From the NCBI GenBank assembly GCA_021811315.1, contig JAJZPF010000015.1:1-54439 (forward strand): 54,439 nt of DNA. The letters are read 5' to 3'. This DNA comes from a bacterium (GTDB lineage: Bacteria; Elusimicrobiota; Elusimicrobia; Elusimicrobiales; UBA9959). A program made the position numbers and the translations under genes. Shown here one piece after another: positions 16,746-24,663 of the stretch. The notes beneath the pieces were generated by a model that saw only the letters and a list, made by a program, of their open reading frames with translations, did no database searches and was not told where the DNA came from. Position 1 is the first letter of the stretch, and every line of letters begins with the position of its first letter.

Positions 16746-18383
16746 CTATTTTTTAGGCGAGAGCTGCGGGTAAAAATAGGTCTCCATTACCCCGGAAAGC
16801 CAGCCCGGTTTGTCGGAAAGGTCTTTGGAGGTTACTTTCCTCGCCTCCGCGATATCTCCGGAGAAAACCGAGTCCAGCCTGGCCGTGGACTCGCGGTCCA
16901 GGACGCTGATATTGAGCTCCGTGTCGTATCTCTCGCTCCTGGGGTGCAGATTGTACGAGCCCAGGCTGCAGAAAACCCCGTCCACGGTCATGAACTTGGA
17001 ATGCAGGGTCTGCCCCTGCTTGAGATAGACGTTGACCCCGGCGTCGGCGAAAACTTTCATCCCCTTGATTATGGTATCGGCGAACGATTTCCCGTCCGAG
17101 TCTATGCTTTCCTTTGAATTGGTGAGGATGTTCACTTCCACGCCGCGCGCCCTGGCGTCGAGGAGGGCCTGGACGAGGGCCGGTATGGCTACTATATAGG
17201 CGTTCTCGATATTAATGCGGTCCGTGCCGCCCTGGATGGCTTTCAGGATGCTCAAGAGTATCGGCGGGGTAAGGCTGGGCGGGTTCTGCAGGAGCACGGA
17301 AATGCGGGCCTTCCCGGTCCCAGCCGGGGGGGCCGGCGCCGCGGACACGCGCCTGGCCGGCTCTTTGACCTGGGAGTTCCACATCCCGGCGAAAAGCTTC
17401 ACGGAGTCGGCCACGGCCGGCCCGGTGTAGAGGACGTCCGTATCGCGCCATTTCAACCCGTCCGGGTTCTTGTGGGAGTAAGGGTCCCCGAAATTCATCC
17501 CCCCCTCGATAGCGTATTCGCCGTCCACTATGATCATTTTCACGTGCAGGTAATCGTGGGTCCTGGGGCTCTCCTGGTAGCGCACGACGTCTATGCCGGC
17601 CGCCGCCATGCGCTTCAGGTTCTTGCCGCCGAAAACATAAGCCATCTTGTTGTCGACCATGAACTTGATATCCACGCCCTGCTTCTTCTTGGCCAGGAGG
17701 ATCCCGGTGGTCTCGTCGCCGGTAACGTCGTCGTAGATAGCGTAGGTGGCCACGTAAATGGTCTTTTTCGCTTCCTTCATGAGGCGGTCTTTTTGCGCGA
17801 AAGAGGCCGGCCCGTCCACGAGGTAATCGACCGCGCCCCCGGGGAGGAACTTCGACCCGGTAAGGGCCTCCATTTCTTTTATAAAGCCCTCTTCGAGCAG
17901 AAGGGAGGAGGTCCCGGCTTTACGCGCTTCGTATCTTGAATCCCTGACCGCGGCCGCCGCTTTGCGGGAGATCTCGTCGAAACCGGGGGCGGCGTCGGCC
18001 CAGGGCAAGAAGCCGGAATCGGCCAACTGGGCGCTTATAGTATGGTAGGCCATCGGCGCGTAGCCCCAGACGTTCCCGATGGGCATGCTGTTTCCGGCCG
18101 GCGGCTGCTGCTCCGGCTTAGGTACTTCCGGGACCCGGAAAGGCGCCGGCCGGACTACTTTTGTATATACGGGAGCGGCCTGCGGCGCCGTGGACCGGGC
18201 CGCGGATACGGGAAGATCTTCATATACGCTGATCCCGAGTTCCTGCGCGGTCCTGGCTATTTTAGCTTCGAAATCCCTGGTTTTGGCTTCGCCGGCGGCA
18301 GGGTTGTAGGCTACCTGCGCGGAAACCAGCCGGGAGCATAGAACGAGAAGAAGGACGGCCTGGGAAGTTATATTTATTTTCAC
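16746..18383 (-). CDS. Secreted phospholipase D/cardiolipin-synthase-like protein
   Basis: A 545-residue protein with a signal peptide (about 1-22, ending VSA-QV). A Pro-rich spacer follows, then two HKD half-sites: His280-Lys282-Asp287 (HVKMIIVD) with GGMNFGD, and His461-Lys463-Asp468 (HSKFMTVD) with GSYNLHPRS. Both catalytic motifs are complete, so phosphodiester transfer or hydrolysis in the periplasm is likely. Cardiolipin synthases carry membrane helices, which this lacks. A secreted phospholipase or nuclease is equally possible. It forms a single-gene unit between two terminators. Confidence 0.85.
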   Translation of the reverse strand: MKINITSQAVLLLVLCSRLVSAQVAYNPAAGEAKTRDFEAKIARTAQELGISVYEDLPVSAARSTAPQAAPVYTKVVRPAPFRVPEVPKPEQQPPAGNSMPIGNVWGYAPMAYHTISAQLADSGFLPWADAAPGFDEISRKAAAAVRDSRYEARKAGTSSLLLEEGFIKEMEALTGSKFLPGGAVDYLVDGPASFAQKDRLMKEAKKTIYVATYAIYDDVTGDETTGILLAKKKQGVDIKFMVDNKMAYVFGGKNLKRMAAAGIDVVRYQESPRTHDYLHVKMIIVDGEYAIEGGMNFGDPYSHKNPDGLKWRDTDVLYTGPAVADSVKLFAGMWNSQVKEPARRVSAAPAPPAGTGKARISVLLQNPPSLTPPILLSILKAIQGGTDRINIENAYIVAIPALVQALLDARARGVEVNILTNSKESIDSDGKSFADTIIKGMKVFADAGVNVYLKQGQTLHSKFMTVDGVFCSLGSYNLHPRSERYDTELNISVLDRESTARLDSVFSGDIAEARKVTSKDLSDKPGWLSGVMETYFYPQLSPKK

Positions 18384-18440
18384 ACTTATATTCTAGCTCC
18401 CCGCGCCCGCTCTTAATAGAGGCTAAAGGTAATAAATATA

Positions 18441-18469
18441 AAAAAAACAGGCCCACGCTGCCGTGGGCC
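18441..18469 (-). terminator. Intrinsic terminator after the zinc-ribbon gene
   Basis: GGCCCACG-CTGC-CGTGGGCC (18450-18469) with a run of T on the minus strand (18441-18447). It ends the operon that includes comB-like, queC, queE and the small zinc protein. Confidence 0.88.
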
Positions 18470-18492
18470 CTTGGGGCAGGCTGAAGAGGTTC

Positions 18493-18798
18493 TTAGTCCA
18501 GGTCCCAGGGAGTTTCCGGCCTGGAGGTGTCGCCCGAATCTTTTATGCGCTTCTTCTCCTTTTCGAACTTTTCGTCGAGCTCCTTCTTTTTATCCTCCAG
18601 GGATTTCCCCGCGTTTGTAAAGTAGCTGTCCAGGCGGAGCTTATCTTCTTTCATCTTTTTTATAGCTTCCTGCATCGGGTCGCCGCCTTCCTTGACCACC
18701 GGCTTCTCCCACTGGCGCAGCACCTTGCCGCTCTTGCTGTCCACCTCTATGCGCGCTTTGCAGCAGGGACACTCTATCAGAAAAGTTCCATCGGACAT
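18493..18798 (-). CDS. Small zinc-binding coiled-coil protein
   Basis: About 101 residues. The N terminus has ECPCCKARIEVD, one CxxC pair of a possible half zinc finger or a dimeric site. The remainder (about 40-85) is a charged coiled coil (DKKKELDEKFEKEKKR). The family is not recognised. The ATG at 18798 is chosen because AGGAGG sits four bases upstream; the longer frame from 18822 overlaps queE. It is the last gene before the terminator at 18441. Confidence 0.65.
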   Translation of the reverse strand: MSDGTFLIECPCCKARIEVDSKSGKVLRQWEKPVVKEGGDPMQEAIKKMKEDKLRLDSYFTNAGKSLEDKKKELDEKFEKEKKRIKDSGDTSRPETPWDLD

Positions 18799-18806
18799 AA
18801 GGCCTC

Positions 18807-19511
18807 CTATTTTATCCCCCACAGCGGGTGCTGCTGCGGCAGCACTTTAACCCGGCTCAGCCTGGAGGCGGCGTAGCAGCCGGCTTCCTCCACGAATTTA
18901 GCGGACGGCGGTTTCCCCCCGGCCTTCCGCGCCGTGGCCGGCTGTATAAAAAAAGGGATACCGGGGCTGACCGAGGCCGCCAGGTCGACGGCTTTTTTCA
19001 GCTCCGTAATTTTAGTTTTAGAGGTGATCACGGCTTTGATAAAGGTTTTTTCCGGGGCGGAGGAGAGGAACTTCTTGTGTTCCGCCCAGCGCGCTTTCTG
19101 TCCCGTCGAGGAAGGGAGTTTTATATCCATGGCTATCACGTCGACGAGCCCCGCGATTTTAGAAAGCTCCTTATGGAGCACGCCGTTCGTCTCGAGGTGG
19201 AGGGTCAGCCCGGCTTTTTTCAGCGCCGGGGCGAGCGACTTTATGAACCGCCAGTACAGGAGCGGCTCTCCGCCAGTAAGCGAAACGTTTTCAGCTTTTT
19301 TCGCGCGGGCCAGCTTTAGAACCGCCCGCGCGGCCTCCGCGCAGGTCATAGGCGCCGCGGCCGAAGCGTCCAGCGCGGCCGGCTCGTCGCAATAGCCGCA
19401 GGCCAGGTTACAGCCCGCGAAGCGCAGGAAAACCTGGCGCTGCCCGCAATAAAGCCCCTCGCCCTGGATGGAGCAGAAGGTCTCGGCAACGGGCGCTTTG
19501 ATGTTTTTCAC
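18807..19511 (-). CDS. queE: 7-carboxy-7-deazaguanine synthase QueE
   Basis: A 234-residue radical SAM enzyme that rearranges 6-carboxytetrahydropterin in queuosine/7-deazaguanine synthesis. Cys34, Cys38 and Cys41 (FAGCNLACGYC) bind the 4Fe-4S cluster, and the N-terminal TFCSIQGEG motif and LTGGEPLL are diagnostic. It lies six bases after queC. queD and the later pathway genes are not in the window. Confidence 0.93.
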   Translation of the reverse strand: MKNIKAPVAETFCSIQGEGLYCGQRQVFLRFAGCNLACGYCDEPAALDASAAAPMTCAEAARAVLKLARAKKAENVSLTGGEPLLYWRFIKSLAPALKKAGLTLHLETNGVLHKELSKIAGLVDVIAMDIKLPSSTGQKARWAEHKKFLSSAPEKTFIKAVITSKTKITELKKAVDLAASVSPGIPFFIQPATARKAGGKPPSAKFVEEAGCYAASRLSRVKVLPQQHPLWGIK

Positions 19512-19517
19512 GCGTTC

Positions 19518-20198
19518 TTAGTCCAGCGCGGGGTCTTTCAGCCCCGCTTCCGCGAAGCCTTTGACCCTCAGCTTGCAGGAGTCGCAATGGCCGCAGGGTT
19601 TTTTTCCGCCGCTGTAGCAGGACCAGGTGAGCTCCAGCGGGGCCCCGAGCTTCAGCGCCAGGCGGGCGATGCCCGCTTTGCTCAGCTTGATAAGGGGCGT
19701 TAGCAATTTTATCTTCTTCCCCCCGGCCCCGCTCCGGGTGCCGTGCGCGGCGGCTTTTTCAAGGGCGCGGTAAAAAGCCGGGCGGCAGTCCGGGTAGCCG
19801 GAATAATCCACCACGTTGGGCCCGAGGACCACGGCCGCGGCGCCGACGGCGTCGGCCAGGGAAAAACCGGCGGAGGCGAAAACAAGGTTGCGCCCCGGCA
19901 CGTAGGTCGAGGGGATATCGCCCTTCCTGCCTATCTTTGACAGCTTGACGTCGGGCAGTTTCATGCCGCCGTTGACCAGCGAGCTGGTCTTGAACCAGGG
20001 GAAATCCAGTTTTATTTCGTAAAGCCTGACGCCGAGACGCCGGGCTATGGCGCGGGCGGCGGCGTTTTCCCGCGAGTGGCGCTGGCCGTAATCAAAAGAG
20101 ACCGCGAGGCACTCGTAGCCTTTCGAAAGGGCCCAGCAGAGCGCGGTGGTGGAATCCAGCCCGCCGGAAAAGAGAACCACGGCCTTTTTCTTTTTCAT
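19518..20198 (-). CDS. queC: 7-cyano-7-deazaguanine synthase QueC
   Basis: A 226-residue PP-loop ATPase converting carboxy-deazaguanine to preQ0. The loop is FSGGLDSTTA (residues 10-19). The zinc site is C-YSGGKKPCGHCDSC near the C terminus, with all four cysteines. Its ATG overlaps the comB-like stop by four bases (20195-20198). With queE it supplies preQ0 for queuosine in tRNA or for deazaguanine DNA modification. Confidence 0.95.
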   Translation of the reverse strand: MKKKKAVVLFSGGLDSTTALCWALSKGYECLAVSFDYGQRHSRENAAARAIARRLGVRLYEIKLDFPWFKTSSLVNGGMKLPDVKLSKIGRKGDIPSTYVPGRNLVFASAGFSLADAVGAAAVVLGPNVVDYSGYPDCRPAFYRALEKAAAHGTRSGAGGKKIKLLTPLIKLSKAGIARLALKLGAPLELTWSCYSGGKKPCGHCDSCKLRVKGFAEAGLKDPALD

Positions 20199-20917
20199 CG
20201 TTTATCCTTCTTCGCCGCGGCGTCGTCCACTATCCCGGCGCCGGCCTTGAATTTTATCCGCGGCACGGCCTTGAGAAAACCTTTTTTAAGCGCCATTTCC
20301 ATGTCGCGCTTCCCGGTTTCCGGCCTGCCGGCGATAAAATCCAGGACCCTCCCGCTGGCGTGTATCTCCTGCAGGGCCTGCTCGAACATGTCCCGGCCCT
20401 CCAGTTCCTCCGCCAGCGCGCGGGCGCAGATCATGTCTTCGACGTGCCGGCTGTCGTAGAACAGGCAGGCCGGCACGATAAGAGTGGGCCTCGGGCCGGC
20501 GAGGCAATAAGAGACCAGGGCCGGGAAATTAGCGAAGCAGGCCACCAGGATCTCTTCGGCCAGCAGCAGCGAGGCGGCGGCCGGCGAGCCCGAATTAGTG
20601 ACCGAAAGCGCGGGGCGGGAAGGGTCGGAGCCGTAAAGCGCGGTATAAGGGGAATTGTCGTACTGGTCCACGCCGGGGCCAAGGTCTATCTCGGAAAAAA
20701 TGTCCGCGTCCTTCGCCTGGCGGCGCGCGGAGAGCGCCAGCGCCGGGGTAGCGTAAACCTTCACGTCGCGGCGGCCGCTTTCCAGCAGGGCGCAGATGGT
20801 GTTGGAGAACCTGAACAGGTCTATCACGATGCCGCGGCCGCGCCAGGTGACGGCTTCCGCGCGGTCGAAGGCGATGCGTATCTTATTTGACTGGGGAGGT
20901 GGAGACTTCTGTGACAT
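20195..20917 (-). CDS. ComB-family 2-phosphosulfolactate phosphatase-like protein
   Basis: A 240-residue protein of the ComB fold. It contains VIDLFRFSNTICALLESG, DNSPYTALYG and LSVTNSGSPAAASLL, which correspond to family motifs (VIDVLRATTT..., NSP, TTTNGT). ComB removes phosphate from phosphosulfolactate in coenzyme M synthesis, but most bacterial members have no known substrate. The annotated start overlaps the upstream lipoprotein gene by 35 bases and lacks a clear ribosome binding site, so a later start is possible. Coupling to queC by a 4-base overlap is notable but unexplained. Confidence 0.7.
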   Translation of the reverse strand: MSQKSPPPQSNKIRIAFDRAEAVTWRGRGIVIDLFRFSNTICALLESGRRDVKVYATPALALSARRQAKDADIFSEIDLGPGVDQYDNSPYTALYGSDPSRPALSVTNSGSPAAASLLLAEEILVACFANFPALVSYCLAGPRPTLIVPACLFYDSRHVEDMICARALAEELEGRDMFEQALQEIHASGRVLDFIAGRPETGKRDMEMALKKGFLKAVPRIKFKAGAGIVDDAAAKKDKR

Positions 20918-21323
20918 ATTTTATGGCCAGCGCGCTCAGGAAGATCTCCGGCTCCTGGTAAACGCCCATCTGCGGCCCGGACGGGGCGGAGTCCACCGTC
21001 AGTATCACGCCGTCGGCGCCGAGCTCCGCCGCTTTTTTACGGGCCTGCAGCTTAAGCCCCTCGAGGGCGGCCTCGCCGGTCTTCGCGCTGACCCTCTCGC
21101 TGTGGATAATGGCTATCCCGCCCCAGGGGGCGCTCGTCTCGCCGCGCGAGGAATACACCTCTACTTTACGCCAGTCGCGCGGGGCGAACCAGGGGCCCAC
21201 CTGTATCACGTCCAGCTTCGCCGAAGCGCAGGCGCAGGCGAAAACAATAAAGGATAAAGGATAAAAGGCCAGGGGCAGAGAAGACCTCTTTATTCCCCCT
21301 CCCCTCTTTCCTTCATCCCTCAT
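20883..21323 (-). CDS. Putative lipoprotein, YbjQ/RcsF-like
   Basis: A 146-residue protein. After a hydrophobic stretch, a lipobox-like VFACAC is present. The domain KLQARKKAAELGADGVILTV recalls the YbjQ/RcsF heavy-metal-binding type of fold. The N-terminal coding DNA includes heptamer repeats (AAAGGAT twice at 21249-21262, CATCCNT near 21314), so the first ~25 residues may be a recent addition. The start at 21323 has AAAGG upstream. Function unknown. Confidence 0.6.
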   Translation of the reverse strand: MRDEGKRGGGIKRSSLPLAFYPLSFIVFACACASAKLDVIQVGPWFAPRDWRKVEVYSSRGETSAPWGGIAIIHSERVSAKTGEAALEGLKLQARKKAAELGADGVILTVDSAPSGPQMGVYQEPEIFLSALAIKYVTEVSTSPVK

Positions 21324-21345
21324 CCTTTGATCCTTGTCCCCGGCC

Positions 21346-21531
21346 TCAGGGCTGGTCTACTCCCAGGTCCCGGCAGATCTTGCGCACGGTAAAATCGGCT
21401 ATTTCGGTATGCCTGGTGACCGGGACTTCCTTGGTGGTGACCGGGTTCATGAAAACGGAATACTTTCCGCCCTCGCGGGAAAGCACGCAGCCTTTGCTTA
21501 CAAGGTGTCTTACAAGGTCTTTTCTTTTCAT
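21346..21531 (-). CDS. hicA: HicA-like mRNA interferase, orphan
   Basis: A 61-residue protein with the double-stranded-RNA-binding-type fold of HicA (KRKDLVRHLVSKGCVLSREG, then EVPVTRHTEIADF and VRKICRDLGV). HicA cuts mRNA using a His in the GGKH/GSHH segment. Here that segment is GGKYSVF, so Tyr24 replaces the His. No HicB-type antitoxin gene lies within the flanking spaces. It may be inactive or domesticated. AGAGGG upstream of the ATG supports expression. Confidence 0.75.
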   Translation of the reverse strand: MKRKDLVRHLVSKGCVLSREGGKYSVFMNPVTTKEVPVTRHTEIADFTVRKICRDLGVDQP

Positions 21532-21642
21532 ATTGTCCCTCTCGTGGCCGCCGGGAAACGCGCGGCCGTTAAATATATTTTAGCATTCTGGGAACGGGGA
21601 AGTAATCGGTTCGAGCCGAGAAGCCCCGCCGCCGCCTGCCGG

Positions 21643-22101
21643 CTAGTCGGCGCTGCGCGGTATGCGGTCGATAAGTTTCCAGGAAACGTTGGCCTTCCCC
21701 GCCGTCACCTGGACGAAAGAGAGCGAGCCGTCGTCAAGGCTTTCGAAGATCATTATGTTCCGGCCGGCGTCGCTTATAACGCCCTTGCACTGCCCGTAGG
21801 AAGAAGGGAGGCCGCCGGGAACCATGCGGTCTTCCCCCTCCATGCCGTAAGCCGAAGGGCTCTCCGGCTCGTCGGCCTTCGAATCTATCATTACTACGGA
21901 CTCCTCGGCGTCCTGCTCCTGCTTTGCCGCGGCGGCTTTTGCCTGCTCGGCCTTCCTGGTCTGCACGGCATCCAAAGCTATCTGCTGGGTGGCAGAGGCC
22001 GTGAGCGCGGCCATCTCGGCCTTGATCTTCTTGGACGGCTCCTTCGCGCAAAGCGGTCCCGCGCAAACCAGCAGCAGCGCCGCAATTAAAGTTTTGTTCA
22101 T
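21643..22101 (-). CDS. Secreted protein of unknown function
   Basis: A 152-residue protein with a signal peptide (MNKTLIAALLLVCAGPLCA-KE). The middle is an Ala/Lys/Gln-rich helix (about 45-70). The C-terminal domain (about 100-150) has a beta-rich sequence with YGQCKGVISD. I recognise no family. It follows murI by 19 bases and is probably co-transcribed with it. Confidence 0.65.
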   Translation of the reverse strand: MNKTLIAALLLVCAGPLCAKEPSKKIKAEMAALTASATQQIALDAVQTRKAEQAKAAAAKQEQDAEESVVMIDSKADEPESPSAYGMEGEDRMVPGGLPSSYGQCKGVISDAGRNIMIFESLDDGSLSFVQVTAGKANVSWKLIDRIPRSAD

Positions 22102-22120
22102 ATACTTAGCCTCCCTATAG

Positions 22121-22921
22121 CTAAAACCTCTTGACCGCCACCCTGCCTGTCCTGATCTTCAGCAGCTTGAACGCTAATTCCGAAAATCTGTCCGGCGCGT
22201 CGCTGACGATGAACTCGGAGCGCCCTCTCCGGGCCCGGTTAAGCAGGCCCAGCCCCGCCAGTTCGTTCCTGGCGCTTACCGCGGCGGCCCGCGCGGAATC
22301 GACTATTTTAGTACGCGGGCCCATCACCCGCGCGATCACTTTTTTCAGCAGCGGATAATGGGTGCAGCCGAGTATAAGCACGTCGGCTTTCCCCCTGAAC
22401 GGCGCGAGGTATTCGCGCGCCGTCAGCGCCGCCGCCGGCTTCGAGCACCAGCCTTCCTCCACGAGCGGAACAAAAAGCGGGCAGGCCTTCTCCGTCACCT
22501 TTATCCCGCGGCCGGCCCCCGCCAGGGCCCTGGAATAAGCGCGGCTGTTCACCGTGGCCGAGGTCCCGGTGACGAGCACCCGGCCCCCCGCGGAAACCGC
22601 CTTCAGCGCGGCCTCCGCGCCCGGCTGGATAACTCCCATCACGGGCACCGGGGAAAGTTTTCTTATTTCCTCCAGCGCCAGCGAGGAGGCCGTATTGCAG
22701 GCCACTATCAGGAATTTTATCTTTTTTCCGAGCAGGAAGGAGGTGATCTCCTTTGAAAAGGACAGGACGGCCTCGGCCGACTTCGTGCCGTAGGGAACCC
22801 GCGCGGTGTCCCCGAAATAAACAAGGTCCTCGCCGGGAAGCAGGGAACGCAGTTCCTTGAAAACCGTCAGCCCGCCTAACCCTGAATCGAATATCCCTAT
22901 CGGCCTTTCGCTGTTTTTCAT
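22121..22921 (-). CDS. murI: Glutamate racemase
   Basis: A 266-residue cofactor-independent racemase giving D-glutamate for peptidoglycan. Signatures FDSGLGGLTV, VYFGDTARVPYG, the first catalytic Cys in VACNTASS and the second in LGCTHYPLL are intact. It is followed by the secreted-protein gene and preceded by a heptamer-repeat spacer after the amidase gene. Confidence 0.95.
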   Translation of the reverse strand: MKNSERPIGIFDSGLGGLTVFKELRSLLPGEDLVYFGDTARVPYGTKSAEAVLSFSKEITSFLLGKKIKFLIVACNTASSLALEEIRKLSPVPVMGVIQPGAEAALKAVSAGGRVLVTGTSATVNSRAYSRALAGAGRGIKVTEKACPLFVPLVEEGWCSKPAAALTAREYLAPFRGKADVLILGCTHYPLLKKVIARVMGPRTKIVDSARAAAVSARNELAGLGLLNRARRGRSEFIVSDAPDRFSELAFKLLKIRTGRVAVKRF

Positions 22922-22934
22922 AATTATCGATCAA

Positions 22935-23018
22935 GAATCGGGAATCAGTAACCTGGAATCGGGAGAAAACTACCAACTCTGCTTCCGAGGATTCTCGATC
23001 CCCGAGTCCCGATTGTCA
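22935..23018. repeat. Two opposed tracts of degenerate heptamers between amidase and murI
   Basis: GAATCGG-GAATCAG-TAACCTG-GAATCGG (22935-22962) on the plus strand, and ATTCTCG-ATCCCCG-AGTCCCG-ATTGTCA (22991-23018) in the opposite sense. Both keep a strict 7-base step. The second tract runs into the amidase stop codon. Confidence 0.7.
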
Positions 23019-24608
23019 GTGCCACTTCTTCAGCTCGGCGTATTTCATCACCGCTCGGTAGATGGCGTTAGCCACCTTCGTGCGCACTTTTTTGTCGTTC
23101 ATGCTTTTCTGGTCCGAGGAATTGGTCATGAAGCCGGTTTCAACCAGAATGCCCGGGGAGTAGGTTCCCCTCAGCACGTAGAAAGCGGCCTGCTTTACCC
23201 CGCGGTTCACGAAAGGAGTGCGCTTCTCCATCTCCGCGGTGACAAGGCCGGCCAGCCGGCTGCCCTCGTTCAGGTATTCGTTGCGGGCCATGGAATGCAG
23301 CAGCATGGCCGCCGGGTCGCCCTGCTCCGCCCCGTCCTCCAGGCTGATGACGGAGTTCTCGTAATCGGCCACTTCGGCGGCCCAGGGGTCGGAGGCCTTC
23401 TCGGACATGAAGTAAATTTCGAAGCCCCTCTCGCGCCTGTCGCGGGAGGCGTTGGCGTGAATGGAGATGAAGAGGTCCGCCTTGAAATTATTGGCCATGA
23501 TAGAGCGGTCGGCCAGCGGGACGAATTCGTCCGAGCTGCGGGTAAGCAATACGTCGAAATTATCCTCGGCTTTAAGCTGGCCGTAGAGCTCTTTGGCTAT
23601 CAGCAGGTTCAGGTCCTTTTCCTTCAGCCCGAAAAGTTTTTTTCCGCCCGGGTCCTTGCCGCCGTGGCCGGCGTCTATCACTATCTTTTTACGCCCGGCG
23701 CCGCCCACCTCCAGCTTGTCGGGGATATTGACCCCGGCGGTCGAGGACGAGGCCCCTCCCGCGGCGGAAGGAACGGCCCCCGCCTCAAGCCCACCGTCGG
23801 AAGGAGCTATTACGGGGATGGTCCCGGGCGCCGCGGCGGCTTCGTCCGTGATGCTCTGCCGCACGGGCACGTCCAGCTTCGAGACGTCTATGACCAGGCG
23901 GTCGGGATCGGAAAGCCTGAAAACGCTCACCTTCCCGAAATTAGCGTCCGGGTTAATTACGAGCCGGGCCATTTTATTTTCCTGCAGCAGGTCGACTCCG
24001 CGTACGACGCCGTCGCCCACGCTGAGCTTCTCCTCGCGGCCGATCACCCCGCCGAAGATGGTGATCTTGAACAGGTTGTTCTCTTTCTGGGAGGACTGGA
24101 ACTCCAGCGGCTCCTCCATATAGACCACTATCCTCGTCTTGTCCTGGTGGGAGAAGTAATTTATAGAGGTTATGTTCACCTCCCGCTGCGCGGTCAGCGC
24201 CCCGGTGGCCTGGTTATACTCCAGCCGGAAGCCGAAGGCGTCCGAGAAATGCTTGGAGATAAAGAAGTTCAGCGCCAGGAAGGCCTTCCCCCCGCGCACT
24301 ATCATCGGGTTGGGGAACTGCTCGGTCTCGTCGTTGATGACGACCGAATCCGACTTCATGAAGAACACAACTTTCTTGCCCTTTATCTGCAGCAGCAGCT
24401 TGCCGGACACGGGGTACCAGTAGATCTTCCCCCCGATAAGCTTGGCCGCCTGCCCGGCGTCGAGGTAAACCGTCCCGCTCAACGCGTAAGTGCCTATCTT
24501 CCCGGTATAAACCCCGTTCTTGAGATAGGTCACCTCGTCCACCCGCGCCTGCGCCGGCGCGCAAAGCGCCAATGCCATGAACATGAACATCAACGATCTT
24601 TTCAGCAT
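23016..24608 (-). CDS. Periplasmic N-acetylmuramoyl-L-alanine amidase (AMIN + amidase_3)
   Basis: A 530-residue enzyme that cuts the amide bond between peptide and glycan in murein. Signal peptide about 1-21 (ending APAQA). A beta-rich region (25-130) resembles a copper-amine-oxidase N-terminal-like repeat. The AMIN domain (about 150-245) targets the envelope. Amidase_3 (about 308-525) has the zinc ligand region VIDAGHGGKDPGG, SIHANA and the catalytic ILVETGFMTN. It is AmiC-like in domain order. It sits between murI and RNase G in an envelope-gene run. Confidence 0.92.
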   Translation of the reverse strand: MLKRSLMFMFMALALCAPAQARVDEVTYLKNGVYTGKIGTYALSGTVYLDAGQAAKLIGGKIYWYPVSGKLLLQIKGKKVVFFMKSDSVVINDETEQFPNPMIVRGGKAFLALNFFISKHFSDAFGFRLEYNQATGALTAQREVNITSINYFSHQDKTRIVVYMEEPLEFQSSQKENNLFKITIFGGVIGREEKLSVGDGVVRGVDLLQENKMARLVINPDANFGKVSVFRLSDPDRLVIDVSKLDVPVRQSITDEAAAAPGTIPVIAPSDGGLEAGAVPSAAGGASSSTAGVNIPDKLEVGGAGRKKIVIDAGHGGKDPGGKKLFGLKEKDLNLLIAKELYGQLKAEDNFDVLLTRSSDEFVPLADRSIMANNFKADLFISIHANASRDRRERGFEIYFMSEKASDPWAAEVADYENSVISLEDGAEQGDPAAMLLHSMARNEYLNEGSRLAGLVTAEMEKRTPFVNRGVKQAAFYVLRGTYSPGILVETGFMTNSSDQKSMNDKKVRTKVANAIYRAVMKYAELKKWH

Positions 24609-24621
24609 AAACTCCCTCTCT

Positions 24622-24663
24622 CCGGTCCCCGATCCCCGATTTTCGATTCTCGATTTACGATCT
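24622..24663. repeat. Six tandem degenerate heptamers before the amidase gene
   Basis: CCGGTCC, CCGATCC, CCGATTT, TCGATTC, TCGATTT and ACGATCT follow without a gap. The period is exactly 7. The tract fills the space between RNase G and the amidase. Confidence 0.75.

Noticed and set aside
18493-18822. Longer start for the small zinc protein at 18822
   Set aside because: It would overlap the queE end by 16 bases, whereas AGGAGG is correctly placed for the ATG at 18798.
19511-19518. A queosine riboswitch (preQ1-type) before queC/queE
   Set aside because: The genes overlap or nearly abut their upstream genes, leaving no room for a leader.
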